64,000 nucleotides of DNA from NCBI GenBank assembly GCA_946902985.2, contig OX336396.1, forward strand, positions 237,414,297 to 237,478,296. The letters run 5' to 3'. A program made the translations under genes and the position numbers. The notes under the pieces were generated by a model that made no database searches, was not told where the DNA came from, and worked only from the letters and a program-made list of their open reading frames with translations. This document shows positions 20,550 to 31,713 of this stretch, in pieces; within the stretch, counting starts at the first letter, position 1, and every line of letters begins with the position of its first letter. This stretch comes from Meconema thalassinum. Lineage: Eukaryota > Arthropoda > Insecta > Orthoptera > Tettigoniidae.

Positions 20550-22048
20550 AGCCTATTTTCAATTTTGAAAAAAAATTGGCCTATGAGATCACCTTTTGTC
20601 CGTGTGTGTGTGAGAGAGGTGTGTGTGTGTGTGTGTCCCTAATAAAATCTAAACGGCTGGAGCGATTTCAGTGAAACTCGGTAAGTTCATAGCACTATTC
20701 CCGGCGACCTCGACCGTGCCCATCGAATTTTGTTACGTCTCACCAATCCAACATGGCGGCTGTGCGAAATATTTCACTAGTATTCAATATCTCCGAAACT
20801 ATAACGGATATCGCCCTGAAATTGTGTACGGTGATAAAGGATACTACTAGAAGTTCATCTATGAGACTTTCAAAAACCTGGTTACTACAAAACCAACATG
20901 GCGTCCAAGCGAAATGGAGACTTTTAAATAGACTTTTCTCGCGATTTAACTATCCAAACGTAATGAAACTTGGTACAGCAAATATTTATACACATTGCAA
21001 TGCACTGGAGTCTAATTTAGTTCAATTGTTTACATAACCTCAAAATGGCGGCTGTGCGAAGTATTTCACTGACATTCTCTATCCCCGAAACTATTACAGA
21101 TATCACCCTGCAATTTTGTACGGTGATAAAGGGTACTGATACAAGTTTATCTATGTATAATTCATAAACCTGTAAAGTACAAAACGAACATGGCGACCAA
21201 GCGAATTTGAAATATTTTAATAGACTTTTCTCGTGAGTTAACTCTCTGAGTGCAGTGAAATGTGGTACAGTAAATGATTTTGCAGATTGTAATGTACTGC
21301 CATCTAATTTAATTCATTTGTTTACATAACCTCAAGATGGCGGCTGCGCGAAATTTTAAAATTAAGTTTTTATTTCTTGTGTCGTAATCATGCGATCGAA
21401 GTGAAAGTTTGAATAATGAATCTAGGCAATAAGTGTCCTTGAATGGTACATAACTCTATGGCCTATACATATAACAATCCTAAATGGCAAGCTTCCGTAA
21501 TATTTAGACGGTTCTCAATATCTATGAATCTTTTACAGCAACCAAACTGAAATTTTTATGTTCATAGAGACTATGAACATATGTTCACCTATAGGACTTT
21601 CAGTAACCTGGTGAGCACGAATCCAACATGGCGACGACGCGAAGTATAAATATTTAAATGGACGTTTCTCGCGAATTAACTATCCGAGTGCCGTGAAACG
21701 TTGCACGTTAAATGCTTACACAAATGTTGATCCACTGGCATCTAATTTATTTCAATTGTTTGCATAATCACAAGATGGCTGCTGTGCGTAATTTTAAAAT
21801 CTCGTTTTTACTTCTTGTGTTCTAATCATGCGAATGAAGTTTGAATACCACACGTACACAATAATCTTAATATAATAGTACAAAAATAAAAATCCAACCT
21901 GGCGACCATCTGAAATATTTAGACGGTTCTCAATATCTACGAATCTGTTAAAGCAATTAAACTGAAATTTTGTATGTTAATAGAGGCAATTAACATGAGC
22001 AGGATATATGAAAATAGGTTAGTACAGGTCTTCACGGAACTACTTGTT
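20550..22048 (+). mobile_element. Helentron-like non-autonomous element, copy 1
   Basis: 1.5 kb, no transposase. The 5' end is AGCCTATTTTCAATTTTG followed by a partner arm and a GT microsatellite. The body is made of degenerate repeats of about 300 bp, each with a AACATGGCGGC-type box. The 3' end is a TAGTTC/GAACTA hairpin then CTTGTT. The empty site exists at 8641-8655 (CCATTTTTATACTTGTGG), which shows insertion in a T run without TSD. Hairpins, subterminal inverted repeats, a microsatellite and no TSD fit Helentron/HINE elements; this is inference, as no Rep-helicase is present. Confidence 0.75.
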
Positions 22049-22151
22049 ATACTTGTGGTCACACTGTCCTTATGCAAGGTTTCGACACTGATGTGTAACT
22101 ATGTAACGGTCTGTTACTTCTTCACGCAAAATTGTATCTCCCGCAGAGATG

Positions 22152-22541
22152 TTGGTTGGTTCCTCAGTTTAGGGGCTGCGACAGCGCGGTCATATAACCC
22201 CGTGTACTTTGGGTGAGTGTAGAATCTGTCTGATAAACGGTGTGAATTGTGATGGCTGTATTAGTCTGTAATTCAGGTAAGGATTGCAGACGCTAAATTT
22301 CAAGCAGTAGTTCCTAATGTTTCTACCAGATACTACCGTCAACGCCACCTAGCTGTGAACTTGGGTACTAGATGCCACCTCAATCAGCATCTCGCAACGA
22401 ACGTTGGAACTTCCCCTCCAAAGGAAAGCTTACTGAGGGATTTTTAGCGCTCTTAGAAAATCCGATGACTTTGGCCGGCTTTGAACCCGCGACCTTGGGC
22501 ATAGAAGTTCAGCATGCTACCAGTTACGTCACCGAAGCCGC
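22152..22541 (-). repeat. SINE E2 deleted form in X unit 3
   Basis: Same orientation and internal deletion as 8753-9102. Followed by the X body 22542-23298. Confidence 0.8.
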
Positions 22542-23298
22542 TTCACACTTAGTCAGATGGAAATCTGAATCTGATCTCGCGCAAGTGCGTTGTCATGGCA
22601 ACGTCTGATGGCTCATCCCTCATCAATTTAGTAGTGTTGCCATGTCAACCATTGATAGCTCTTGGCATTTTCTTATAATTCCGAAATCATTTTTCTCATC
22701 CCTTGGCGCAATGGTGGCTCATATCAAAAATTCTTACAGACAAACGTTTTAGGTAATTATTAGGGGAATATTGTCCATTTTGCACGGTTTTGATATTGTG
22801 CCTATTAACAGAGATATGATTAATGTTTCCCGAAAAACCCACTTTTTCCCACCCCTTTGGTCAATGGTTGGTGCTATCAAAAAAACGTTTCAAACATAAA
22901 TTTTTGAGCTTTATCCGACACATAGTATGAACTTAGAACGGATTCGATATTTGACATATTAAGAGAGTTATAGCAATATTTCATTTTTTCGAAAAAAAAA
23001 AGTCCCCCATTTTCATCCCCTTCGACCGATTTAGCCCAGTAACGAACTCGTCCGAGATTTTATGGGTATACATATTCGGTAAAAAATTCAAAGTGATTGG
23101 TGAAAAATTACGGCAGTTATCGTGTCCACGAGAAACTGATGTACATATATACATATATTACATAAATTATATATACACTTTTGAACTGACGGTGGTTTTG
23201 GGGTCTGGGGGATGTGAAACGCCAAGATATGTCGAAATTTTCCGGAAATCGAAATATGGTACCCATTGCAATAGTTAGCTTTCTAATGAAATCTCCTA
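22542..23298 (+). repeat. Body of X unit 3
   Basis: Collinear with the other bodies. It ends in ATAGTTAGCTTTCTAATGAA at about 23270-23289, directly before the next deleted SINE. Confidence 0.85.
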
Positions 23299-23512
23299 AA
23301 ATACTACCGTCAACGACACCTAGCTGTGAACTTGGCTACTAGATGCCACCTCAATCAGCAACTCGCAACGAACGTTGGAACTTCCCCTCCGAAGGAAAGC
23401 TAACTCAGGTTTTTTAGCGCTCTTAGTAAATCCGACGACTTCAGCTGGGTTTGAACCCGCGACCTTGGGCATAGAAGTTCAGCATGCTGCCAGTTCCGAT
23501 ACCGAAGTCGCT
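23299..23512 (-). repeat. SINE E2 deleted form in X unit 4, tail missing
   Basis: Begins within the E2 body (ACTACCGTCAACGACACC) and runs to the head. The tail portion seen in units 1-3 is absent. Confidence 0.8.
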
Positions 23513-24100
23513 TCCCACAGACATATGAAAACTGAATGTGATCTCGTGCAGTGGCGCTGTCATAGCAACTGCTGATGGCTCATCCCTGATCAATTAAAAG
23601 TTAAGTTGTCATGGCAACCTCTCTTGGCACTTGGCATTTTTTTATAATTTAAATCATTTTGTTCACCCCGTGGCGTAATGGTGGGTCATATCAAAAATTC
23701 TTTCAGACAAAAGTTTTAGGTAATTATTGGAGGAATATTGTCCATTTTGTGCGGTTTTGATATTGTGCCTATTAACAGAGATATGATTAATGTTTCCCGA
23801 AAAACCCACTTTTTCCCACCCCTTTGGTCAATGGTTGGTGCTATCAAAAAACTTATTTGACATAAATTTTTGGCACTTATCCGACACATATTATGAACTT
23901 TGAAGGGATTCGATATTTTCTGTATTAAGAGAGTTATAGCGATATTTCACTTTTTCGAAAAAAGCCCCCCATTTTCACCCCCTTTGACCGATTTTGCCCA
24001 TTAACGAACTCGACCGAGATTTTATAGGGATACATATTATGTAAAAAATTCAAAGTGATTGGTGCAAAATTACGGCAGTTATCGTGTCCACAAGAAACTG

Positions 24101-24131
<31 letters not shown>

Positions 24132-24267
24132 AATTATATATAAACTTTTGAACTGACGGTGGTTTTGGGGTCTAGGGGATGTGAAACGCGAAGATATGTC
24201 GAAATTTTCCGGAAGTCGAAACATGGGACCCATTGCAATAGTTAGCTTTCTAATGAAATCTACCTAA
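23513..24267 (+). repeat. Body of X unit 4
   Basis: Complete body with an (AT)n run at about 24104-24126. It ends TGAAATCTACCT at 24254-24265, the inverted form of AGGTAGATTTCA in the left end. Confidence 0.85.
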
Positions 24268-26816
24268 AACGAAGGAAGGCTCTTACATTCATGGCATTCC
24301 TGACAATTGGTTACATTCACTAGCCCACGTCTGGAAAACGCACGTGCACTAGCTCGCTTTATCAATGAAACGCTAGCACCACGCTGCATTCAGATCTTTT
24401 TTCATTTTATACAAGGCTGTGAATCTTCACCTGCTCATATTATGTCACACCGCTCTCCAATCCTAACGGTGAATCATTCTGGCTAGCCTACATCGAGACT
24501 GCTTTTGTGTGCGTTTAAAATACACGTAAAATTAACATTCAGATATTACAAAATGCTCATAACTTCTACGTTCCTTTAACAATCATTCTGAAAATTTTAT
24601 ACAATCTTTCATTCGCACCCCGACATTGTTCTAGACCAATCCAGTTCAACAATTACTCTTAACAGTGGACAATCATTCATACAAAACACCTGCTCACAAA
24701 ACACACGCTATTCAAAAACAATCGATTAATAAATCCTACCAAAATTATTTAACAAATTAAATCATTTCCGAAAAATATTTACATGTGATTTGTTCATAAT
24801 AATATACACTATTTAGTGTTGATAACACGTTACTTTTGAGATTCTAGCTTCTCGGTTACAATACAACTCTCAATTAATTATATACACTGTTTTTCCACAT
24901 AATCATTCTCTAACACTCCGTAGTTTTGATATACTGCTCACACATCGTCTTATATAGGTTTACTTACATTGTCGGTCTAATACAATCGACTGATAAAGGT
25001 TAACTGTACGTAATTACATAACTTCGGGTTTAATAAAATATAATAATTGTATCATTGTCATGAGTAGACAATCGTTCTCTAGTTGTAATTCCGCTAAAAC
25101 CCTTCTGTCAACACAGCTAAAACGTTATTTCACATGAACTGGACTACTTGTATACAATGACTCTGATCACGATCCATGCCTTCCTTATCAAAGAACAACA
25201 ATACTTTGACTTACCTTAAAATGCGGAACTTCCTTCGCACGAGCAAATCCTTGCTCTACAAATCCTCATATAACAGTATATATGGCATAAACAAATATCA
25301 TCCACTATGTTAAACAATAACCAAAGATGGATTAATTGTTATTAACATTTCTTCTGTAGGAACTTTTCTCAAATAATGGCATGACCCTCAGTATCATTTC
25401 ACATGACTACTGATCTATAATTATACATACTTAAGTTCTTTAAACGAAACTTCCAATCGTAATGAACGATATTAGACTGTCGTGATTGACCTCCTAAAGT
25501 TTACTCCACAAAAAGATAATTAACTGTTAACTCATCTCTCGCAAATACATGTAATAAAAATAATACTCCTGTCTCACTTCACTGATCAAGCTTTAAATTG
25601 TTTATCGTTGTAATATCAGGTCGACATAATGACGCGATGTTACACAAATAGTGTAAAATAACAAACATGTTATTTATAGTGTCAAATAGAATTCAATCTT
25701 GACCGGGATAAACTAGCTTTGGATTCCTAGCCAAAGATTTGAATCATCTTCTATCAAAATGTATTTCCTCTAACATATTAAATGAACAAAGCTCTCAGCT
25801 TTACAAATAATAAAAAGGTTTGTCAACGTCGTAATGTTTTTCCACTCTACACAAAGAATGTTTATAGGGATTAAGACTTCGGTCTTATCAAACGACTAGT
25901 ATTTCCTAGATCGTCGACAGTTTATGTACAATAATGATATAACAATATCATTCGATGTTTCTTCTGTTCTTGAAGTTTAATGTTGTTAGATTAAAGTGCT
26001 CAAATTAAATTTAAAAAGAATTTAATTTGAAGCTATGACACAATGTCAAAATACTTGGTTTAAATAAAATTATTAAAATTCGAGAGTCGAAACGACTAGT
26101 CTTCTATGAGGCAATATGATTCCTCAAACAAAAATTTTAATGTCAGTTCCACAACTGATCCGTAGAATAAAATTGAAAAATAGATGAAAAGCAATCATCT
26201 TCTAAATAATCTTGAAGCATAAAAATCTTAGCACACATCTGAAGTGTAAAATACATGAGAACACTGAAATACATGAAAAGTGAAAATATGGAGTAAGATC
26301 GTTGGCTCAGGATGTCTCTAATAAAGCTCTATACTAAATATAAGAGACACTGCTACGGTACCTTATTTGGACGAAACTTGAAGATCTATGTAAGTAATTC
26401 ACACAATACTTTAGATGTTTCCTCAGTTCAAGATACTGAGATGGATCTGCATTCGAAACTCGGATCTGCGACCTCAGAGATAGGAAACGTCCCTCTCTGG
26501 AATTCACCAACATTCGCCTGGGCTCGAACGACATCCTTCTGGCAAATTCTTCTGTGGTTGCTGGGCTACCCCTAGCATCTTGACGAATCTCTTCTGTAGA
26601 ATCTTCATTCTCCGTCGCGAATATGTATCAGCCTCATCATTGGAATATAATTTATAGAAATATTCATATAAATGGTGAATGAAGTATTTCTATTGCTAAT
26701 TGATGTTACATTAGTGTTCGTAGACTGACGAAAATGTACAAGATGGACCGTACACTACGTCTGTATTCAAGAATACGTCGTCTAACGAAGTTCCATCGTT
26801 GTATCTTAACTTCTGT
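24268..26816. other. AT-rich stretch without recognisable features
   Basis: 2.5 kb of AT-rich DNA with no long ORF, no tandem array and no match to other parts of the window. It could be an old non-coding element or an intron/intergenic remnant. Confidence 0.4.
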
Positions 26817-26826
26817 TATCGAATGT

Positions 26827-27263
26827 TTATTTATTTATTTATTTATTTATCGTATGGCTTTTAGTGCCGGGAGTGTCCGAGGACATGTTCGGCTCGCCTG
26901 AGTCTGTAGCTGCTTCCAGCGGACACCCTAAAGGGCGAGCTACAAGTTCCGTTCAATTTCAAGTAGTTCCAACTTTCGCCACCAGATATCAATGATACCT
27001 AGTGGTGAACGTTGGAACTTTGATAGAGCGTTCTGACGAAATCTAACCTAACAAATTTTGCTTTACACAAGTTTAGTCTGTGAAAGGATCTTTTACATGC
27101 CATAAATCTATGACATGGGACCGCCGGCTTTACTTGCCCTCCAAAGGAAGGCATACTGAAGGATTTTAACGCTCTTAAAAAATCCGACGACTTCGGCCGG
27201 GTTTGAACCCGCTATCTTGGGCACAGCAGTTCAGCATGCTACCGACTACGCCACCGAAGCCGC
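26827..27263 (-). mobile_element. SINE E1, full length
   Basis: Minus-strand head with box B GGGTTTGAACCCG (as seen on +), E body, and the E1 tail (GGGTGTCCGCTGG...GAACATGTCC...AAAGCCATACGATA) followed by (AAAT)n. TSD TATCGAATGT (26817-26826 and 27264-27273). Good full-length reference for E1. Confidence 0.92.
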
Positions 27264-27273
27264 TATCGAATGT

Positions 27274-28299
27274 GTCTCTGACGCATGACTATTTAGTTCA
27301 TCATATCAACAATGTTAATTATGTTGAATGAAACCACTTGAAGAATAATGATAGTCATTATGATAATGTTTATTTGCTGCGCCAATGTTAAAAGTTCTCC
27401 GCTACTGTTCACTTGAACTGCGTTCGCCAACTTCACGTTGCAATCTAAAATGATATTCAGCTTTATTTCCAACACATTTGAAAATCTGTCACAACAGGCT
27501 TATATTGTCGAAACGGTAAATTTTAGAACGCTCAACTTTTTACAAAATGTAGTATTCGACCTGTTCTTTATATATATATACACTTAGTTAAACTCAAATC
27601 TCAACTATACACGAGATATACTAATTTCAATATTCCTCACAACTTTACATAAAATGGAAGTGCGGTGATCTCCTACGTTCTACCTTGTTATCCTCGCGTC
27701 TCCACAAGTCGACAGTCGTCGCACTCGGACAAAGCTTTGGGATCTCCGTTAACCCAGTAAAAACACTTCCTCACTCTTCAAAGACTGCTGGAATAAGAAC
27801 ATTGATCCTTGGATCTCCCCCTCCAAGTCGAAATTTTGGCGGCCATATCAATTTTCCACCATGATTTTAGCGCGTAGATTACTAATGCTTATTACTGCGT
27901 AGATTAACCGATCTGCGGTTTTCAAAGTATCAGACATAATTTCTTTTAATATTCTCTTCATTACCAAATAAGAAAATCTTCTTCTAAATGCACAATTTCA
28001 CCAAATTATGTAGTTGAAGTTGATCCCTTCTTCAATAAGACCTCTTCTCATTGGCTCTGGGCTGGGATCCAATAGCATAATTTATAACAATATAATATTA
28101 ATTTCCAAACTCATTGTTGCTATGCCAATTTTAGCCTTCTAGAAGCGTCTATTGTGCAATATATCACTTGATCGGGCTCTCCCATGGCCTCGAGCTTGTA
28201 ACACTACCCTCCTGTGTCACACTTCCAGAATTTATATTTGCTGGTTAAATTTTATCATGGGGACGGAAAATACTCTCATTTTGTCCCAGAATAATTCAA
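27274..28299. other. No recognisable feature
   Basis: AT-rich continuation of the 24-27 kb stretch. Nothing identified. Confidence 0.4.
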
Positions 28300-28621
28300 T
28301 TTTCGGGGACAGTACTGCATATAAAATTAGGCCTCATGAAGCAGTATGTAAAGGCTCATCGTCATCATTCTGAAGCTTTTTAATATTTAAAGACTTTTTC
28401 CCCCTAAATTGTCAGAAGCTAAAATTAAAGCTGATATTTTCGTCGGTCCTCAAATAAAGAAACTAATCGCCAGTGAAGAATTTACAAAATTACTCAACAC
28501 CCACGAAAAACAAGCATAGAACAGCCTTAAAGCAGTGATCAATGGCTTCTTTGGAAATAAAAAAGCTGAGAATTACAAAGAGCTTATTGAATAATTTAAT
28601 AATGCTGCCAATGACCATGTA

Positions 28622-28802
28622 TTTTTCTTTTCAGGACGGGTCAGGGAAGGGATTATGAAAGGAAATCGTCCGTGGACCTATTCAAAGGAACCGTCGCGGC
28701 ATTTGCCTGGTAGTAAAAATAGGAAACCACGAAAACCATTTTCAGGATTCGAACCCACGCTCTCCCGATGCCAGCGAGTCACGAGGTAGCGCGTTAGCGC
28801 TA
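28622..28802 (-). mobile_element. SINE family F with shared core
   Basis: Minus strand: head GCGCTAACGCGCTACCTCGTG, box B GGTTCGAATCC, then GAAAATGGTTTTCGTGGTTTCC...AGGCAAATGCCG, the shared core. It lies inside the broken gene at 28300-29075, so it is younger. Ends are approximate; no clean TSD. Confidence 0.75.
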
Positions 28803-28945
28803 TGCTTGAGAACTTTTAACTCAATGGTTGCAGAATGTCCATTAAAATACACATGTTACATGCTCAAATGGACCAATTTAAAGATAACTTGGGCGCATAT
28901 TCAGAAGAGCAAGGAGAACGTTTTCATCAAGACGTGATGGACTTT

Positions 28946-29014
28946 GGTTGGTTGGTTCCTTAGTTTAGGGGCTGCGACAACGCGGTCATGTAGCCCCGTG
29001 TACTTTGGGTGTGT
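28946..29014 (-). mobile_element. SINE E2 tail-only insertion (69 bp)
   Basis: Only the last part of E2 is present (CACGGGGCTACATGACC...CAACCAACC on the minus strand). Flanks are GTGATGGACTTT (28934-28945) and GTGATGGGACTTT (29015-29027), a near-perfect TSD with one extra G. It interrupts a pseudogene whose frame resumes afterwards. Confidence 0.8.
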
Positions 29015-29075
29015 GTGATGGGACTTTGCGCAATATAATGGGACAATATAATGAGATTACATTTGGGGGCTAATA

Positions 29076-29676
29076 CGAGAAAGTTTGTTTGTATGTTTTT
29101 TTCTATTTTTTTATTTGTATCTTAATGTTGACTATGTTTTGTAAATAAACGTGATGTAAATATCTAAATTAACGTCTGTTTTCGTTTGAACTTATAAAAA
29201 TAGAGAATTTCTTTCAAATTTGAACTTTCGTTGTGGTAGCTACAAAATCAAACTTTATTGGGTAAAACTATTTTTTCTTTCATTAGTTAGGTATGAAAAA
29301 ATCAAAATCAGACATACATTTTCTATGTAATTCGACACAAAATAATATTGCCCACTTTATGACTCCAATCTTCTTGCTGCCAAGCGAAGTGTTTGGAATG
29401 TAATGTTAATATTTTTATGACTGGTACTGTAATCCCACCCTAAGGCCCATTCTACACGAGCTGTTGAAGTTGAATTTAAAATTAATCAAAATGTATAAAT
29501 AAAAAAAATAGAATTAAAATTAGAATTAAAATATTAAAATTAAAAAAAAAAGAATTAAAAATTTACGGGCTTTTATATCAGAAAACTGGGTGAATAAAGA
29601 TTGAGATATTTTAAGTCTCCGTCCTAGGGGCAGTAGACCTACTCTCTCTCTACGGTGCTGGATATGTCTTGATGGT
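29076..29676. other. No recognisable feature
   Basis: AT-rich, with an A-rich low-complexity patch at 29500-29560 built from TTAAAATTAGAA-like steps. Confidence 0.4.
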
Positions 29677-29688
29677 TATAATATCAAC

Positions 29689-30192
29689 GGCTTCGGTGAC
29701 GTAGTTGGTAGCATGCTGAGCTTCTATGCCCAAGATCGCGGGTTCAAACCTGGCCAAAGTCGTCGGAATTTCTAAGAGCGTTAAAAATCCTCCAGTATGC
29801 CTTCCTTTGGAGGGGAAGTTAAGCCGGTGGGCCCATGTCATAGATTTATGGCATGTAATAGAACCTTCAACTAACTACAATTGTGTGAAGCTAAATTTGT
29901 AGGTTAGATTTGATTAACGCTCTATTAAGTTCCAATATTCGTCACCAGGTGCGGCTGCATCTAGTAGCCAAGTTCGCGGCTAGGTGTCGTTGACGGGTAT
30001 CATTTGGTAGCAAAAGCAGGAACTACTTGAAATTGACCGTCTGCAGTCCTTACCTGAATTACAGACAACACACACTAATACAGCCATCACAATTACCACC
30101 GGTTATCAGACAGATTCTACACACACCCAAAGTACACGGGACTACATGACCGCTTTGTCGCAGTCCCTAAACTGAGGAACCAACCAACCAAC
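29689..30192 (+). mobile_element. SINE E2, full length
   Basis: Head from GGCTTCGGTGACGTAG, box B GGGTTCAAACC, E2 tail to CCAACCAAC. TSD TATAATATCAAC (29677-29688) versus TATAACATCAAC (30193-30204), one mismatch. Confidence 0.9.
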
Positions 30193-30214
30193 TATAACAT
30201 CAACAACTGTCTTC

Positions 30215-30257
30215 CGGGTCAAATGACCTCGCTGTTCCGCCCCTTAAAACAATAACA
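30215..30257 (+). mobile_element. SINE tail-only insertion (43 bp)
   Basis: The insert is a CCCCTTAAAACAATAACA-type tail (GACCTCG-TGTTCCGCC) with a perfect 10-bp TSD AACTGTCTTC (30205-30214 and 30258-30267). The same tail is at 30575-30625 and, inverted, at 49801-49860. Confidence 0.75.
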
Positions 30258-30564
30258 AACTGTCTTCTCACACGAACAGTAGTTCCCATAACGCTTCATT
30301 TTTTTGTGAGAACCTTCACTAGGCCTATTGTTAAAATGCATTACATCCTCCGTTGAACATCACCTTGAACGTGTTATCTGACTCTGAAAAGGAAACCAAG
30401 GAATGGTGAAAAGCAATACATTACATACAAACATACATTTTCATTTGAGACTGTTTTGGCGTCTAGTCGAGTCTGCAAGCCTCTGTTTGCGAACAAGACG
30501 CCGCTATGACGCCCTATTAACAGTTAGCACTGCGGCCTCCTCTGGTTCTACACCTCTCACTTTG

Positions 30565-30625
30565 GAATTAGGGGAATAAGATGACCTCGTAGTTCCGCCC
30601 CTTAAAACAATAATAACTAACTCAC
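30565..30625 (+). repeat. SINE tail fragment (GACCTCGTAGTTCC type)
   Basis: GATGACCTCGTAGTTCCGCC then CCTTAAAACAATAATAACTAACTC: the same tail as 30215-30257, here attached to unidentified upstream sequence. Confidence 0.55.
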
Positions 30626-30925
30626 TTTGAAATCGTTCAACATTGAATCTAACCATCGGCTCGTAGGTCTACCTCTGCTTCTCTTACCATCTACAGTCGA
30701 ATTCATTAACCTCTTAGGTTATCTCTCCTCTCCCGTTCTCTTCACATGACCCCACCATCTGAGTCTGCTCATACGAACCGCTTCTTCTAGCGAGTTTATT
30801 TCAAACTTTCTCTTTATCTCTTCATTCCGAGTACCTTCCTGCCATTGCTCTCATCTATTTGCCCCAGCAATCATTCGTGCTACCCTCATATCGGTTACCT
30901 CTAGTTTATGTCCATTATAGAATAC
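30626..30925 (-). pseudogene. LINE ORF2 C-terminal fragment
   Basis: The minus strand reads FVFYNGHKLEVTDMRVARM, MSRLRWWGHVKRTGEE and a GRPTSRWLDSM-like end across frame breaks. R-W-x-GHV-R and the Arg/Pro-rich end are typical of the region after the RT in many insect non-LTR elements. Confidence 0.65.
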
Positions 30926-30954
30926 AAAACTATCCCCGTTTTTAATAACGTGTG

Positions 30955-31170
30955 GGGTCCATAGAGGCTTGGTGTAGTTGACGTCCATAGGTGACCTGTC
31001 GTCACGATGAGGATGGAGTGAATAATGAAGACGTCACGCAAGCTACACCTAAATCTAGAGGAGTTAAACATCCGAAGTTAAAATCCCACGACCCACCCGG
31101 GAATCGAACCCGGGGACTTTCGGATCAAATGCTAGCGTCCTGCCCACTTAGCCACGAAGCTGAACAACTA
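30955..31170 (-). mobile_element. SINE family H
   Basis: Minus-strand head: box A TGGCTAAGTGGGCAG and a perfect palindromic box B GGGTTCGATTCCCGGG, then a body with CACCTATGGACGTCAAC. Only one good copy in the window; ends approximate. Confidence 0.75.
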
Positions 31171-31204
31171 TGCCAGTAATATGCTCAAAGTTATGGTTGC
31201 TGTC

Positions 31205-31425
31205 GTTGTTGTTTCATTTAGGAATTTTGCGATACCGTGGTCATTCAGCCCCGTGTACTTGACTGTTTGGGTGAAATCTGTCTGACAACCTGTGAAAATC
31301 GAACCTATATCTTCTCAGTTTTGCCTCACGAGAGTATGTCCCGTTCCAACCCTCAGGGCAGAGTCGGGAAACGAACTCAGGGCCTTTGGATCCGGTCAAA
31401 GTTATGAGATATGCACATACGGTCA
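31205..31425 (-). repeat. SINE family G-like fragment
   Basis: Minus strand: CTCGTGAGGCAAAACTGAGAAG, GTTGTCAGACAGATTTC, GTACACGGGGCTGAATGACC. This is the G body plus a G/E2-type tail; the head is eroded. Confidence 0.6.
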
Positions 31426-31713
31426 CTAAAGACTGCTCATCAATCGTAATAATTATCTCTTCTTTGTTGAGAATTTTCCTTAATGCTGAAGTTTTTCTCC
31501 TACAAACAAATGAACATCTACGTCCTCAGTGTCGTCATCGAATACACTAAAAATTTCCCTAGACACGTACGTAACTTGGTGTATATTTGACCTGAAACAT
31601 AACTTTCGCCACTGCTCTACAACAGTTATGATCGAGTTCCGAGGGGTCCCTCATTTTAGTGTTTTCGGATTTATAAATTAGCCATTCTATCACGTAAAAG
31701 AGATGATGATAAT

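Larger units (their letters stand above)
20314..24267 (+). mobile_element. Composite repeat X, locus 2 (left end + two tandem units)
   Basis: The left end (20314-20549, resuming 22049-22151) matches 8420-8752. Two units follow: 22152-23298 and 23299-24267, each a deleted minus-strand SINE E2 plus a body of about 0.75 kb ending in TTAGCTTTCTAATGAAATCT. The unit period is 1147 bp. The left end is split by a Helentron-like insertion at 20549/22048. Confidence 0.75.
28300..29075 (+). pseudogene. Broken transposon-type protein gene (EQGERFHQD family)
   Basis: Three pieces in order: LHIKLGLMKQYVK at about 28317-28355, PKLSEAKIKADIFVGPQIKK at about 28400-28465 continuing to GNKKAENYKELIE, and GAYSEEQGERFHQDVMDF at about 28890-28945, resuming with MGQYNE near 29040. 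From memory these strings occur together in an uncharacterised, highly repeated invertebrate protein that I associate with transposable elements; I cannot name the superfamily. Several stops and at least one frameshift kill it. A minus-strand SINE F (28622-28802) and a SINE-tail insertion (28946-29014) interrupt it. Confidence 0.6.

Noticed and set aside
24268..28140. Long non-coding host locus or LTR pair
   Set aside because: No ORF, splice pattern, direct terminal repeat or inverted ends could be supported by reading. Left as unannotated AT-rich DNA.
31085..31166. Possible tRNA gene with perfect box B GGGTTCGATTCCCGGG
   Set aside because: The sequence continues into a SINE body, and no convincing 3' acceptor stem or full arm set could be drawn. 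Treated as SINE H.
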